A stretch of 64,000 nt of DNA from Micavibrio_B sp964399985 (GCA_964399985.1 CAYNRY010000002.1:124001-188000); one strand, 5' to 3'. Positions 16,844-26,839 are shown, counted from the stretch's first letter. Notes: a model not told the origin generated them from the sequence alone. Program-made: numbers and translations.

Positions 16844-17248
16844 ATGGCTATTTTGCATGAATTCAAAACTTTTATCGCGCGCGGCAATGTCTTCGACCTC
16901 GCGGTGGGGATTATCATCGGCGCAGCCTTTACCGGCATCGTCAATTCTTTGGTGGCCGACATTTTTATGCCTGTTTTCGGTATGATCACCAGCGGGATCA
17001 ATTTCTCCGACCTGTTCATCACTCTCGACGGTAATGAGTATGCATCGATCAAAGCGGCGAAGGACGCCGGCGCACCGATCATTACCTACGGTGTATTCGT
17101 TAACAACATCATTAATTTCCTGATCGTGTCTTTTGTCGTGTTTACGCTGGTCAAACAGGTCAACCGCCTGAAAAAAGATCCGCCGCCTGCCGCAACACCT
17201 GAAGATGTGCTGCTTTTGCGCGAAATCCGGGATTCTTTGAAGAAATGA
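16844..17248 (+). CDS. mscL: MscL large-conductance mechanosensitive channel
   Basis: The 134-residue protein has the MscL signature FKTFIARGNVFDLAVGIIIG and AAFTGIVNSLVADIFMPVFG (first helix), a periplasmic loop, the second helix (FVNNIINFLIVSFVVFTLV) and a C-terminal charged helix. It forms a homopentameric inner-membrane pore that opens on hypo-osmotic shock. AGAAGGGA upstream of the ATG is a good ribosome-binding site. Its length is normal for the family. Confidence 0.97.
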   Translation: MAILHEFKTFIARGNVFDLAVGIIIGAAFTGIVNSLVADIFMPVFGMITSGINFSDLFITLDGNEYASIKAAKDAGAPIITYGVFVNNIINFLIVSFVVFTLVKQVNRLKKDPPPAATPEDVLLLREIRDSLKK

Positions 17249-17258
17249 CAGCCAGGCT

Positions 17259-17286
17259 GTCATCCCCGCGCAGGCGGGGATCCAGT
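17259..17286 (+). repeat. Short palindromic repeat CATCCCCGCG-CAGGCGGGGATC
   Basis: ATCCCCGC and GCGGGGAT form a perfect inverted repeat directly after mscL. Elements of this sequence are common dispersed repeats in many proteobacterial genomes. It may act as a weak hairpin at the mscL 3' end. Confidence 0.7.
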
Positions 17287-17346
17287 CAATATTTCTATTG
17301 AAACCAGAGCCTGAATATTCTAGGTTCTGGCTTCCTTTGGAGAAAA

Positions 17347-17422
<76 letters not shown>

Positions 17423-17439
17423 TTTATCCCCACTTAAAT

Positions 17440-17469
17440 TTGACAGATTGCTTTATTTTTCCGTATTGT
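17440..17469 (+). promoter_or_regulatory. Promoter of the orphan gene after tRNA-Ala
   Basis: A perfect TTGACA (17440-17445) is followed after 18 bp by TATTGT (17464-17469). The first usable ATG (17476) is only seven bases past the -10 box, so the transcript may be leaderless. Confidence 0.55.
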
Positions 17470-17475
17470 TCCAGC

Positions 17476-18513
17476 ATGCGTAAAACTCCTAAACACATGG
17501 ATGGCCGGGCATCTAAAAAGATAAGAGCTTTCGACGAGGAGCATCGTGAAATATTTCGCCGTACTTTTCTGTCGTCATCGCTAATGGTTTTTGGCGGCAG
17601 TATTAATAGCCAAAAGATTGATAAATTTTTAGATCGGTTAATTGAAGCATCAGACAAGCATCCTGTTAACATGGGCCTCGAGCTTGATTCCTTATCCGAA
17701 GGAGAAGAGGTAAAAATTTCCGCTTTATTCGGATACATGAGACATTACCCTGATCCCCAACGCCCCGCTCAAGATAATTTATATCAGCCATTTTATCAGC
17801 ATTATTATTTAACTAATAGTTTCTATATTTCTGAAAGCAACTGTCTGCCTGTTCGTATTGGCGCAGAACATACCGCCTTCAATTTCATTCGCCGCAGCAA
17901 TGGTATTTTGGATATAAGTGATGAAAATTTTAAAAAAACCCTCCTAATTTCTCTTTTACTATCACAATCTTTCAATGCTTGCGCTGAGGGCAGCTCTATA
18001 CAACCGCAACCAATGATTATTCCTCATGGAAAAGGTGCGTTTATCGGCAATGCAGTTCCAACTGATGCACACATGTACATAAGATCTGGCTTTACGGTGA
18101 TACCCGCCTCTAAGAATGCTTACGACAATCACCAGGGAACAATGGAAGAATTTTTATTAAAATACATTTCTCCATTTTCTGCAGCACAAATAGAACAACC
18201 CTTTTTACCAAAAGCTCTTATAAATATAAGAACATTTTATGATGAGACAATGTTTTATCCAAGCTTACAGAGAACCGTAGAAAAAATTAAGGCATTACTC
18301 GATCACTCTGATTATTCGCGAGCCATTGAAGTTGCAACCCAAAGCCATATTAGCCGAACATTTAATGGGAACGTTTCCCAAGATGATGTAAAATCAACGT
18401 ACGCGTTATTTGACGAATTACAATCAATCCTTAAGTCTAAGGATTGGAAATTTATGTCAGATAAAATGACTAGAAATGGTCACATAACCGATATCACGCA
18501 TACTCCTATTTAA
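17476..18513 (+). CDS. AT-rich orphan protein of unknown function
   Basis: The 345-residue protein has no family I recognise, no signal peptide and no clear membrane segment. I chose the ATG at 17476 because the longer frame begins inside the tRNA gene. A perfect -35 box lies just upstream and no Shine-Dalgarno sequence is visible, so a leaderless message or a start at the ATG at 17497 is possible. The gene is visibly AT-richer than its neighbours and sits directly behind a tRNA gene, both common signs of acquired DNA. No integrase or repeat of the tRNA end is seen. Confidence 0.7.
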   Translation: MRKTPKHMDGRASKKIRAFDEEHREIFRRTFLSSSLMVFGGSINSQKIDKFLDRLIEASDKHPVNMGLELDSLSEGEEVKISALFGYMRHYPDPQRPAQDNLYQPFYQHYYLTNSFYISESNCLPVRIGAEHTAFNFIRRSNGILDISDENFKKTLLISLLLSQSFNACAEGSSIQPQPMIIPHGKGAFIGNAVPTDAHMYIRSGFTVIPASKNAYDNHQGTMEEFLLKYISPFSAAQIEQPFLPKALINIRTFYDETMFYPSLQRTVEKIKALLDHSDYSRAIEVATQSHISRTFNGNVSQDDVKSTYALFDELQSILKSKDWKFMSDKMTRNGHITDITHTPI

Positions 18514-18556
18514 ACGGTTCCATTTCTGCCCATCTGACAGATTTCTTCACATTTAC

Positions 18557-19612
18557 TTAAGCCGCATCTTTCAGCGTCGCCATATCAATCACAAAGCGGT
18601 ATTTGACATCACCTTTGACGGTACGATCATAAGCTTTGTTGATGTCTTTAACACCGATCATCTCGATATCGCAGACGATATTTTTCTCACCGCAGAAATC
18701 GAGCATTTCCTGAGTTTCCGGCAGACCGCCGATCAAGGACCCCGCCACGGTTTTACGTTTCAGGATCATGCCTGCGCCGTTAACAGCGGGTAATGCATCG
18801 AGCGCGCCGACGATGCACATGACACCATCGCGCTTCAAAAGACTGATGTAAGGATTGAGATCATGACCGACCGGAATTGTATTTAGAATGAAGTCAAAAC
18901 TATTGGCGTGCTTCTCCATTGTATCGGCGTCCTTCGATAACAGGACTTCATCTGCACCCAGCTTCTTGGCATCTTCACCTTTTTCGGGACTGGTTGTGAT
19001 CATGACGACATGCGCGCCCATGGCATCGGCAAATTTTACTCCCATATGACCAAGCCCGCCGAGACCGACAACGCCAACTTTATCGCCGCTTTTTATTTCC
19101 CAGTGACGCAGCGGTGAATAGGTTGTAATACCGGCGCAAAGCAATGGCGCAACGGCTTTAAGGTCAAGATTCTTCGGGACAGATAAAACAAAACGCTCAT
19201 CGACCACGATATGATCCGAGTATCCGCCATAAGTGACCTTGCCATCTTTGCCTACGCCATTATAGGTCCCAACAAAACCGTTTTCGCAATATTGCTCAAG
19301 ACCGTGATCGCAGGATTTGCAGTGGCGGCAACTATCGACAAGACATCCGACACCAACAATGTCGCCTTCGTTGAATTTTTTGACCTCTCCTCCCACTTTC
19401 AAAACACGCCCGACTATTTCGTGGCCCGGCACCATAGGATAGATCGACCCGCCCCATTCATTGCGTGCCTGGTGGATATCTGAGTGGCAGATACCGGCAT
19501 ATAAAATCTCGAGACTGACATCTTTTGGTCCCACCTCGCGACGCTCAAAAGCAAAAGGCTTTAATTGATCGGTTGCGGAATGAGTAGCGTAGCCCATCGC
19601 TTTTGATGTCAT
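18557..19612 (-). CDS. Zinc-dependent alcohol/aldehyde dehydrogenase (CAD/YahK-like)
   Basis: The 351-residue medium-chain dehydrogenase has the catalytic zinc ligands in GICHSDIH and GHEIVG, the structural zinc cluster CRHCKSCDHGLEQYC (four Cys) and the nucleotide-binding GLGGLGHMGVKFA. This is the pattern of the NADP-preferring cinnamyl-alcohol-dehydrogenase group that reduces diverse aldehydes. AAGGAAAAA precedes the ATG. It diverges from the short-chain dehydrogenase gene. The natural substrate cannot be told from the sequence. Confidence 0.92.
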   Translation of the reverse strand: MTSKAMGYATHSATDQLKPFAFERREVGPKDVSLEILYAGICHSDIHQARNEWGGSIYPMVPGHEIVGRVLKVGGEVKKFNEGDIVGVGCLVDSCRHCKSCDHGLEQYCENGFVGTYNGVGKDGKVTYGGYSDHIVVDERFVLSVPKNLDLKAVAPLLCAGITTYSPLRHWEIKSGDKVGVVGLGGLGHMGVKFADAMGAHVVMITTSPEKGEDAKKLGADEVLLSKDADTMEKHANSFDFILNTIPVGHDLNPYISLLKRDGVMCIVGALDALPAVNGAGMILKRKTVAGSLIGGLPETQEMLDFCGEKNIVCDIEMIGVKDINKAYDRTVKGDVKYRFVIDMATLKDAA

Positions 19613-19747
19613 GTGTTTTTCCTTAGAAAAATTGGTTCCAGCCTAATCTAGATGTTTAAATATTTTTTTCAATATATGGCCGTAATTCAGGAACCCTTTA
19701 TAGTTATGCCTGTTGGCAATCATGGTCTATATCAACAGGAGATTTTC

Positions 19748-20977
19748 ATGACATTGTTTTCTAGAAAAAAATTAAAGCCTTTGGCCGAGCAAGTCATTGT
19801 TATCACTGGTGCATCCAGCGGCATTGGCATGGCCACGGCCTTAAGCGCCGCCGAGAAAGGTGCATGCGTCGTATTGGCATCCAGAAATGAAGCTGCCCTA
19901 GCGGAAATACAACGCCGTATCGAAGATATGGGCGGTGAAGCTATTTATGTCGTTGCCGATGTCGGGAGCCCAGACGATATCAAAACAATCGTGGCAGAAA
20001 CAAGTAAAGCTTTTGGCGGGTTTGACACATGGGTCAACTGCGCCGGTGTCAGTATTTTAGGAAGATTGGAAGAAGTATCTGACGAAGATAACCGCCGCTT
20101 GTTCGACACGAATTACTGGGGGATTGTCTATGGCTCACTAGCGGCTGCGGAGCATCTTAAAATCAAAGGCGGTGCCATTATCAATCTAGGCAGTCTTCTA
20201 TCCGATATGTCAATTCCAATTCAGGGCATGTATTCAGCAAGCAAGCATGCGGTAAAAGGCTTTACGGATGCGCTGCGTATCGAGATCGACGCAGATAAAT
20301 CTCCTATTTCGGTCACGTTGATAAAGCCAGCCGCGATCGCCACGCCATTTTTTAGTCATGCTAAAAATTACACCCATCAGGAAGCCAAAGCACCGCCTCC
20401 GGTTTATGCACCTGAAGAAGTCGCTTATGCCATTTTACACGCGGCGCAAAGCCCTGTGCGCGATGTTCGCATTGGCGGCTCCGGTTATGCCATGGCGTCG
20501 CTGAATGCCCATGCTCCATCTCTGATGGACTGGATCAATTCCAAATTTATGATCAAGTCGCAATTCTCGGATAATCCGAAATCCCGTCATAAAAATAATC
20601 TTCATGAATCGGGCGAAGACGGAATCGTTCGCGGCAAAGATGGAGGTTATGCAATGAATAGCCTTTACACGCGTGCGACACTTAATCCCGTAATGACTGG
20701 CCTTGCTTTAACAGCTATTGGAGTTGCTGCTTATGCCCTGCTAGGCAGAAAAGGCGGTACTACGGTTGGCAAAACTGCGCTTAAAACAGTTAATACAGGC
20801 CTTGGCCTTATCATGCCCCTGCAAAACGTCATCGCTACAAAAGGTATTCTTAAATATCTTGAGAAAAAATCGGCTATTGCATCCCGGTCTATTCAAAGTA
20901 ATGCAAAAAGCTTGAATAAAGCGGTAAATGAAAATGCGAAAATAGTGAAAGGCAAAACTATATCGCTTTTTAAGTAG
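19748..20977 (+). CDS. Short-chain dehydrogenase with a C-terminal hydrophobic extension
   Basis: The start at 19748 is chosen because AGGAG lies nine bases upstream; the frame is open 32 codons further. The 409-residue protein has TGASSGIG, an NNAG-like CAG, and the catalytic YSASKHAVKG. After the normal SDR length (about 260) it continues with a linker and a hydrophobic stretch (about 315-335, VMTGLALTAIGVAAYALLG), followed by a basic helical tail. This type is often annotated as membrane-associated SDR. Substrate unknown. Confidence 0.88.
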   Translation: MTLFSRKKLKPLAEQVIVITGASSGIGMATALSAAEKGACVVLASRNEAALAEIQRRIEDMGGEAIYVVADVGSPDDIKTIVAETSKAFGGFDTWVNCAGVSILGRLEEVSDEDNRRLFDTNYWGIVYGSLAAAEHLKIKGGAIINLGSLLSDMSIPIQGMYSASKHAVKGFTDALRIEIDADKSPISVTLIKPAAIATPFFSHAKNYTHQEAKAPPPVYAPEEVAYAILHAAQSPVRDVRIGGSGYAMASLNAHAPSLMDWINSKFMIKSQFSDNPKSRHKNNLHESGEDGIVRGKDGGYAMNSLYTRATLNPVMTGLALTAIGVAAYALLGRKGGTTVGKTALKTVNTGLGLIMPLQNVIATKGILKYLEKKSAIASRSIQSNAKSLNKAVNENAKIVKGKTISLFK

Positions 20978-20994
20978 GTTTCTCTCCAAGGAGA

Positions 20995-21027
20995 AAAGCG
21001 GTGGATCTTGATCCACCGCTTTTTTTA
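20995..21027. terminator. Bidirectional terminator between convergent genes
   Basis: AAAAGCGGTGGATC and GATCCACCGCTTTT form a long perfect palindrome flanked by A and T runs, so it can end transcripts from the SDR gene and from the convergent permease gene. Confidence 0.9.
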
Positions 21028-21030
21028 TTT

Positions 21031-22467
21031 CTATCTCAAGCGAGAATGCCGGAATGAATAAAAGACATAAATGAGCACACCGACCGCCAGCCATAATAAG
21101 AAATTAAGATGCGTCTGTGCGGGTAAGAACAGGATCAAGGCGCCGCAAGAAAAAACGCCGAGAACAGGAATAATCATCCCGCCTGGAATTTTAAACGGCC
21201 TTGGCAGTTCAGGATGTCGTGCGCGCATAACCAGCACGCCCGCACAAACGATCACAAAGGCAGAAAGCGTTCCGATATTGACCAGTTCAGCCAGTTTACC
21301 GAGTGGAATAAATCCGGCAAAAAGAGCCATAATAATTCCACATAAAATCGTCGTCTTCACAGGCGTATGTGTTTTTGGGCTGACCGATGAAAATACTGGC
21401 GGCAGCAATCCATCGCGCCCCATGGAAAGGATAATCCTCGTCAACGCGTAATATAGAACCAGCATGACAGTTGTCAGACCAGCCACCACACCCGTTGCTA
21501 CAAGCGCCGAAGCCCAGCCAATTCCCAAGAGGCTCAATGCATGCGCAACCGGAGAGGACACATTCAGTTCAGTATAAGGAACGATACCCGTCAATAGACC
21601 TGATACGACGATATAGATAATCGTGCAGAAAACCAGTGAACCTAAAATACCGATCGGTACATTGCGCTGCGGATCGCGCGCTTCTTCGACAGCCGTCGAT
21701 ACCGCGTCGAATCCGACATAGGCGAAGAACACAAGTGAGGCTGCTGCCAGAACGCCAATCGTGTGACCGTCTTCTGTTTGAGAGAACCATCCGAATGGCA
21801 TAAAGGGCGTCCATAATTCAGGTTTGACGTTAAACGAAGCGACAGCGATAAAAACGCCGATAGTCAGGACTTTGACAAATACCATGGCGGCATTCAGCCG
21901 GGCGCTTTCCTTTGCGCCGACAATCAACATACCCATTAAAATCAAGATGATACAAACGGCAGGCAAATTGACAATTCCGCCATCAGCCAGCTTTGTTACA
22001 GGATCGATCGCAAATGGACCTTTGGTTAAAACTTCCGGCAATCCAAGCCCGATAGATTCAAGGCCTGAATTGAAATAACCGGACCAGCCATTGGCAACAG
22101 CGGCAACCGCAACGCCGTATTCTAAAACCAAGATCCAGCCGATGATCCAGGCGGCAATCTCGCCAAATGCAGAATAGGCGTATCCATAGGCCGAACCGCA
22201 ACCTTTGACGCTTGAGGATAATTCAGCATAGCACAGAGCTGCAAAAGCGCAGGCCGTGCCTGAAATCAGAAAAGATAGAACCACCGCCGGACCGGCCTGT
22301 GTTGCAGCAGCAATTCCGGTCAGGACGAAAATACCTGTCCCGATAATCGCTCCGATACCCATAAGGATCAAATCAAATGCGCCAAGAACGGCTTTCAATT
22401 CATGCCCGCCTGTGTCCGGAACGCAGTCCGGCGCCTTGCGGCGAAATAGTGATTTAACAAGGCTCAT
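21031..22467 (-). CDS. APC-family amino acid permease (cationic amino acid transporter type)
   Basis: The protein has 478 residues from the ATG at 22467, which follows GGGAG with good spacing; an earlier ATG at 22497 adds ten residues without a site. About 12 membrane helices are visible. The first carries IGAIIGTGIFVLTGI, the APC substrate-binding signature, and a CxSG-like region and FAYVGFDAVSTAVEE follow. The pattern resembles the CAT/YhdG group of amino acid transporters in the inner membrane. Substrate is uncertain. Confidence 0.92.
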   Translation of the reverse strand: MSLVKSLFRRKAPDCVPDTGGHELKAVLGAFDLILMGIGAIIGTGIFVLTGIAAATQAGPAVVLSFLISGTACAFAALCYAELSSSVKGCGSAYGYAYSAFGEIAAWIIGWILVLEYGVAVAAVANGWSGYFNSGLESIGLGLPEVLTKGPFAIDPVTKLADGGIVNLPAVCIILILMGMLIVGAKESARLNAAMVFVKVLTIGVFIAVASFNVKPELWTPFMPFGWFSQTEDGHTIGVLAAASLVFFAYVGFDAVSTAVEEARDPQRNVPIGILGSLVFCTIIYIVVSGLLTGIVPYTELNVSSPVAHALSLLGIGWASALVATGVVAGLTTVMLVLYYALTRIILSMGRDGLLPPVFSSVSPKTHTPVKTTILCGIIMALFAGFIPLGKLAELVNIGTLSAFVIVCAGVLVMRARHPELPRPFKIPGGMIIPVLGVFSCGALILFLPAQTHLNFLLWLAVGVLIYVFYSFRHSRLR

Positions 22468-22561
22468 ATTTATCTCCCATGATTTTTGATTCGCCATAAT
22501 TTTAGCGGGGCATGGGCGATACGCAAAGGAGGTTTCAGAAACAGTCCCCCGCTTAGGGTCA

Positions 22562-25309
22562 TTATTTTTCCATCACGATCCAGCGGCTCAGTATCTTGCG
22601 CAAGGAATCCAGATCGACAGGCTTTGAAATGTAATCATCCATACCGGCATCAAGGCATAATTCGCGGTCACCGACCATGGCGCGGGCCGTCATAGCAATA
22701 ATAGGCATATGCCCGCCCTCTATGGCCTCATGTTCACGAATTTTCTTGGTGGCTTCGAAACCGTTCATTTCCGGCATTTGGCAATCCATGAGCACCAGAT
22801 CGATATCGCCAGCCCTGACCTTGTCGATCACTTCAAGCCCATTATCGGCGATAGCGACTTCTAAAAACCCCATCTCGTTAAACAGGGTCTGCATAAAAAC
22901 ACGATTTAGAGGATGATCTTCGGCTACAAGGATACGCGCCTTATCGATAGGAATACGACCCTCGCTGGCGAAACTCTTTATCCGTAATGGCCGTGTTTTT
23001 ATTCCAAGCGCCTCTTGCGAAGCGATCATGACCGGAATTTCAACCCAGAATTTTGACCCGACACCCACACGGCTATCGACACCGATTTCACCGTTCATCA
23101 ATTCGACAAGTTCTTTCGAAATCGCAAGGCCTAAACCTGTGCCGCCATATTTACGCGTAATCGAATTATCGGCCTGAGAGAATTTCTCGAAAATCGTATC
23201 GATCTTATCTTGCGGAATCCCGATTCCTGTATCGATAATCGAGGCACGCAAAATATGATGCCGGTCTTCTTCCTCGATTTGGACTTCAAATTTTACACTT
23301 CCCTGCTCGGTATATTTAATCGCATTGCCTAGCAAGTTGGTAAAAATGCGAGTGATACGAACTTCATCTTCATTCAAATTGATTTCGCCGACATCGAAAG
23401 CCTGAATAAACTCGATATGCTTTTCATCTGCCATCGGCTTTAATGTGTTGGCAACATTGCCCAACATGGCCGACAGGTTAAAAGGTTTCCGGTGCAACAC
23501 CAAACCTTCGGCTTCGATCTTGGCTAAATCCAGAACGTCATTAACGATTTTAAGAAGCGTTTCTCCAGCCTCCAGAATAACAGCCAGTAATTCTTTATGT
23601 TCGGGGATCGTCTTGTCATTCTTCAAAAGAATTTCAGTTAGACCTAAAATACTGTTCATCGGCGTACGCAGCTCATGAGACATGTTCGTGAGGAAGTCCG
23701 TCTTCGCTTTATTGGCGTGCTCTGATTCATGCATGGCGCGCAAAGCGCGATCCCGCGCCCGCTTGACTTCCTCTATATAACTTCCCATGCGCTTTTCGAG
23801 TTTTTCTTTCTCTGCATATCGGTCATTCAGATCAGTCCTGTTTTCAATCAGTAATCTCTGCCACCCCTTGACGCTGCGGAGCGCGAAGTACCAAAGAACG
23901 CTCAGGATGACTGCGGATAAAAGAGAACAAAAAAGAATTATATATTCATGGTCGATAGATTTTTTTATTTTTGCACGAATCGGAATAACTGCCTTCTCGA
24001 TGATCAGATTTAACTGCTCTTCATATTCCGCTTTTAGAAGTTGATATTCGCTGCTCTGAAGAAGCAAAATAGCAGGCTCGCGGGCACCACCACCTACCAG
24101 AGATAAAATCTGCCTGTCGACGCGGGCTCTTCTTTCTTCGCTGAGATCAAAAGCATCAAACTTGTCTTCATCGCTATTGACGACGACATTTTTAAGTTGC
24201 CGCAAAACGCGCTGTTGCTCAAATGCAAAGGCAAGATAGGAATCTCCCCATGCCTTATCGCGCGTCATGACAAAAAGAGATAAGGCATTCGATAATTTCT
24301 TATCGACGGCCAGATATTCCAGCGCCAAGGCATGAATCTTTTTGTCTTTGGCATTTTGCTCCTGTATCTGATACGCGATACGCGCGCTAAACCCACCCAA
24401 AGTCAGGATGGCAAAGAAAGTGAGGAAAACGCAACATGTGATGAGCCGTATCGGGAAAACGTCATTTTTTTCTGTGCTGGCAAGAGCTTTTTGCTCCTGA
24501 TTGTAAATACTCACCGTCAAGGCGAGAATGACCACCAAGCCTGTAATCAAGGTAACAAATATCGCCAGCATTTGAGCATTCATGCCGCCGGTCAGGTCGG
24601 GATCCGTTATGCGGCAGACAGCATCATCAGGCAGGAAATTAGCCGCCGCCATGCCGGTAAAATGCATGCCGCAAACGCCCAGCCCAAGTATCATCGCGGC
24701 CAATATTCTCAAGAATACGATATAGGGAGTTTTGTGACGTCCGAAATAAAAAATCAAACCGAGCGCGATGGCAGATGCGATAATGGCGATAGCCAAAGAC
24801 ATTAAAAACAGGAACGGCTCATACCGCAAAATGGCATCCATTTGCATCGCATGCATACCGACGTAATGCATGAGGCATATTGTAGACCCCAACAATATCG
24901 CGCTGATGCCGACATGCCGCCACTTAAGTGTTTTTGACCTGGCGACAGACAAGGCCGCAAAGGCGCTGACGATAGCTATAACAATAGATAGAATTGTATA
25001 GTCAGGATCGAACCTGACCGGCGCTTTGATATTATATGCGAGCATGCCGATAAAATGCATCGACCATATACCGCTACCGAGCGCGAAAGCGCCGCCAATA
25101 TGCAGCATATGTTTCAGGTAAGTACTTTTAGCCAGAAATATTTTATTGGCCAGCGTCAGGCCCGTATAGGAAGCCAGTGTTGCAATCAAATAAGAAAGCA
25201 AAACGAGATATGAATTATATTCCCCGCGAATCGTATTGGACGGTATGTCTTGTGCCAGGATAAAGAAGGTTTCAAGCATATAGGTATTATATAGTTTATC
25301 ATTTGGCAT
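22562..25309 (-). CDS. MHYT-domain hybrid sensor histidine kinase/response regulator
   Basis: The protein has 915 residues from 25309. An N-terminal MHYT sensor has about seven helices with MHFIGM, MHYVGM and MHFTGM motifs, which in the family may bind a metal or sense diatomic gas. A second membrane/periplasmic sensor region (about 275-475) follows, then a coiled coil, HisKA (NMSHELRTPMNSILG), HATPase (DTGIGIPQDKI and GGTGLGLAISKEL) and a C-terminal receiver with phospho-acceptor Asp in LVLMDCQMPEMNG. No output domain or partner regulator is next to it. A TATAAT inside the first codons suggests that translation may start at Met11 (25279). Confidence 0.93.
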   Translation of the reverse strand: MPNDKLYNTYMLETFFILAQDIPSNTIRGEYNSYLVLLSYLIATLASYTGLTLANKIFLAKSTYLKHMLHIGGAFALGSGIWSMHFIGMLAYNIKAPVRFDPDYTILSIVIAIVSAFAALSVARSKTLKWRHVGISAILLGSTICLMHYVGMHAMQMDAILRYEPFLFLMSLAIAIIASAIALGLIFYFGRHKTPYIVFLRILAAMILGLGVCGMHFTGMAAANFLPDDAVCRITDPDLTGGMNAQMLAIFVTLITGLVVILALTVSIYNQEQKALASTEKNDVFPIRLITCCVFLTFFAILTLGGFSARIAYQIQEQNAKDKKIHALALEYLAVDKKLSNALSLFVMTRDKAWGDSYLAFAFEQQRVLRQLKNVVVNSDEDKFDAFDLSEERRARVDRQILSLVGGGAREPAILLLQSSEYQLLKAEYEEQLNLIIEKAVIPIRAKIKKSIDHEYIILFCSLLSAVILSVLWYFALRSVKGWQRLLIENRTDLNDRYAEKEKLEKRMGSYIEEVKRARDRALRAMHESEHANKAKTDFLTNMSHELRTPMNSILGLTEILLKNDKTIPEHKELLAVILEAGETLLKIVNDVLDLAKIEAEGLVLHRKPFNLSAMLGNVANTLKPMADEKHIEFIQAFDVGEINLNEDEVRITRIFTNLLGNAIKYTEQGSVKFEVQIEEEDRHHILRASIIDTGIGIPQDKIDTIFEKFSQADNSITRKYGGTGLGLAISKELVELMNGEIGVDSRVGVGSKFWVEIPVMIASQEALGIKTRPLRIKSFASEGRIPIDKARILVAEDHPLNRVFMQTLFNEMGFLEVAIADNGLEVIDKVRAGDIDLVLMDCQMPEMNGFEATKKIREHEAIEGGHMPIIAMTARAMVGDRELCLDAGMDDYISKPVDLDSLRKILSRWIVMEK

Positions 25310-25363
25310 TGCCAGACGTCACTGGCCTTACGCGCCCGCTTTTCTTGAGGTACAGTTTAAAAT

Positions 25364-26272
25364 ATGATTCTAAATTTGGTTCCCTTATGGGCAATTCTTG
25401 GTCTAGCCGCAGCCCTTGTCTCAACCGCCATTCCGCTTTTGCAGGAAAAAAACAGGGCAGACCCTTTTGCCTTAGCCATTATCGTCAAACTGGTTTCAGC
25501 CATCGCAATAGCGCCTGCTGTCTTTCATCAAGGGTTCCCGACCAATTTGAACTTTTATCTCGCCGTTTCCCTGACATCTTTCTTATGGGCGATTTCCGAT
25601 GTCATTTATTATCGCGCGGTGACACAGGCGGGGGCCGGCGTTGTGTCCCGCCTTTTACCTTCCGCCGTAGTTTTTTCTTTTATCTTATGGTTCTTCTTCG
25701 ACCCATCCCTGTTCGACCGATATCTGGATAAGCCGGTTCAGGCAGGGCTAATTGTCACCATTATTTTATTATCCGCTTTTTTTGCGATGCAAATTCGCAA
25801 ATGCCGGGTCTCGTGGCGCGGGTTTCGCTTAATCTGGTTTGTTATCTTTGCAGCCTGTGTCGGGCCGCTATTAGAAAAAATGACGCTTGGACAAGCACCG
25901 TCTGCGCAAGCCCCTTATGCTTTCGTCTTTATTCAAGCCTGTTTCATGATTGGCTTCTGGCTGATATTTCTTTGGATCCGCAAGCCGATATCCTTCTCGA
26001 CACTGACATCATCCCTGTCGCTTCGCACAGGAATCGTTATAGGGCTGTGTTCGGCGTTGGCGGTTACGTTAAGATTTATGGGTTTGCAGGAAGTCGAGCA
26101 TCCCGCTTATCTATCCGTTCTTCTTTTCACCGACGCCCTCTGGATCGTTCTTTTCCATCGCTTGATTGGCTGGAATGACGGCAGCAATATAAAAGCAGGT
26201 CTTGGCATCGTCTTTTGCGCCATTGCCTTGGTCATCGTCAAAAGCCCGATACTGGAGGGATTATTTTGGTAG
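25364..26272 (+). CDS. DMT/EamA-type membrane transporter
   Basis: The 302-residue protein has about ten membrane helices in two halves of five, the layout of the drug/metabolite transporter superfamily. AVSLTSFLWAISDVIYYRAV in the first half and LQEVEHPAYLSVLLFTDALW in the second resemble EamA repeats. It should be an inner-membrane exporter or importer of a small solute. It diverges from the MHYT kinase gene by 54 bp. Confidence 0.8.
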   Translation: MILNLVPLWAILGLAAALVSTAIPLLQEKNRADPFALAIIVKLVSAIAIAPAVFHQGFPTNLNFYLAVSLTSFLWAISDVIYYRAVTQAGAGVVSRLLPSAVVFSFILWFFFDPSLFDRYLDKPVQAGLIVTIILLSAFFAMQIRKCRVSWRGFRLIWFVIFAACVGPLLEKMTLGQAPSAQAPYAFVFIQACFMIGFWLIFLWIRKPISFSTLTSSLSLRTGIVIGLCSALAVTLRFMGLQEVEHPAYLSVLLFTDALWIVLFHRLIGWNDGSNIKAGLGIVFCAIALVIVKSPILEGLFW

Positions 26273-26336
26273 CTTCCCTATTGACAGCGAGACGTGTATT
26301 TTAACAATTAGGCACATTTTTAAAGAAAGTTTGACT

Positions 26337-26468
26337 ATGAACATTAAGTTTGTCATATTGCCCGCATTAGCGGTTTCGGTTCTTTTACTCAGTGGTTGCG
26401 GAAATACTATGGAAGGTGTTGGACGCGATCTGGAAGAATGGGGCAAAACCCTTCAGGATACTTTTTAA
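26337..26468 (+). CDS. Entericidin-like small lipoprotein
   Basis: This 43-residue protein has a lipoprotein signal with lipobox LSGC. The 23-residue mature part contains NTMEGVGRDLEEWGKTLQ, the amphipathic helix pattern of the entericidin EcnA/EcnB family. Entericidins are small envelope lipoproteins linked to stress and lysis control. A perfect TTGACA lies at 26281-26286. The stop is followed by AAGGAG of the next gene, so the two are probably cotranscribed. Confidence 0.8.
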   Translation: MNIKFVILPALAVSVLLLSGCGNTMEGVGRDLEEWGKTLQDTF

Positions 26469-26478
26469 GGAGATTTCG

Positions 26479-26781
26479 ATGATTCGCGCTTTGGTAATTA
26501 TATCCTGTCTGGCACTTTCCGTTCCGGCTCAAGCTGCGGATAACGGCGGATTTGGCGCGGCATTTTCGGATAAAGCGCCGTCCGCCCTGATGGAAGCCCC
26601 GAATTCACAAATCGCGCAATCGGTTCAGACACCGTCCGCAGATGATTTGCAGAATATCATGCCTGCCGCCGGGGAAGAAGAAACGACTCCCTCGTCAGAA
26701 AATAAAAATCAAGTCGATATAACCAAAGACATTCTGGATGCTGCGCCTACGACGACGCATGATGAAATTCCGCCAGAATAA
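26479..26781 (+). CDS. Small exported protein of unknown function
   Basis: The start at 26479 is set by AAGGAG seven bases upstream. The 100-residue product has a signal peptide ending PAQA-A. The mature part is acidic, rich in Ala, Pro, Ser and Glu, without cysteines, and probably disordered. It follows the entericidin-like gene by 10 bp. No family recognised. Confidence 0.65.
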   Translation: MIRALVIISCLALSVPAQAADNGGFGAAFSDKAPSALMEAPNSQIAQSVQTPSADDLQNIMPAAGEEETTPSSENKNQVDITKDILDAAPTTTHDEIPPE

Positions 26782-26839
26782 TATTTTCTAGAATAATTTT
26801 TCTAAAGACTTAGCCTGATCTCTATCGTATCTTCTCGGC

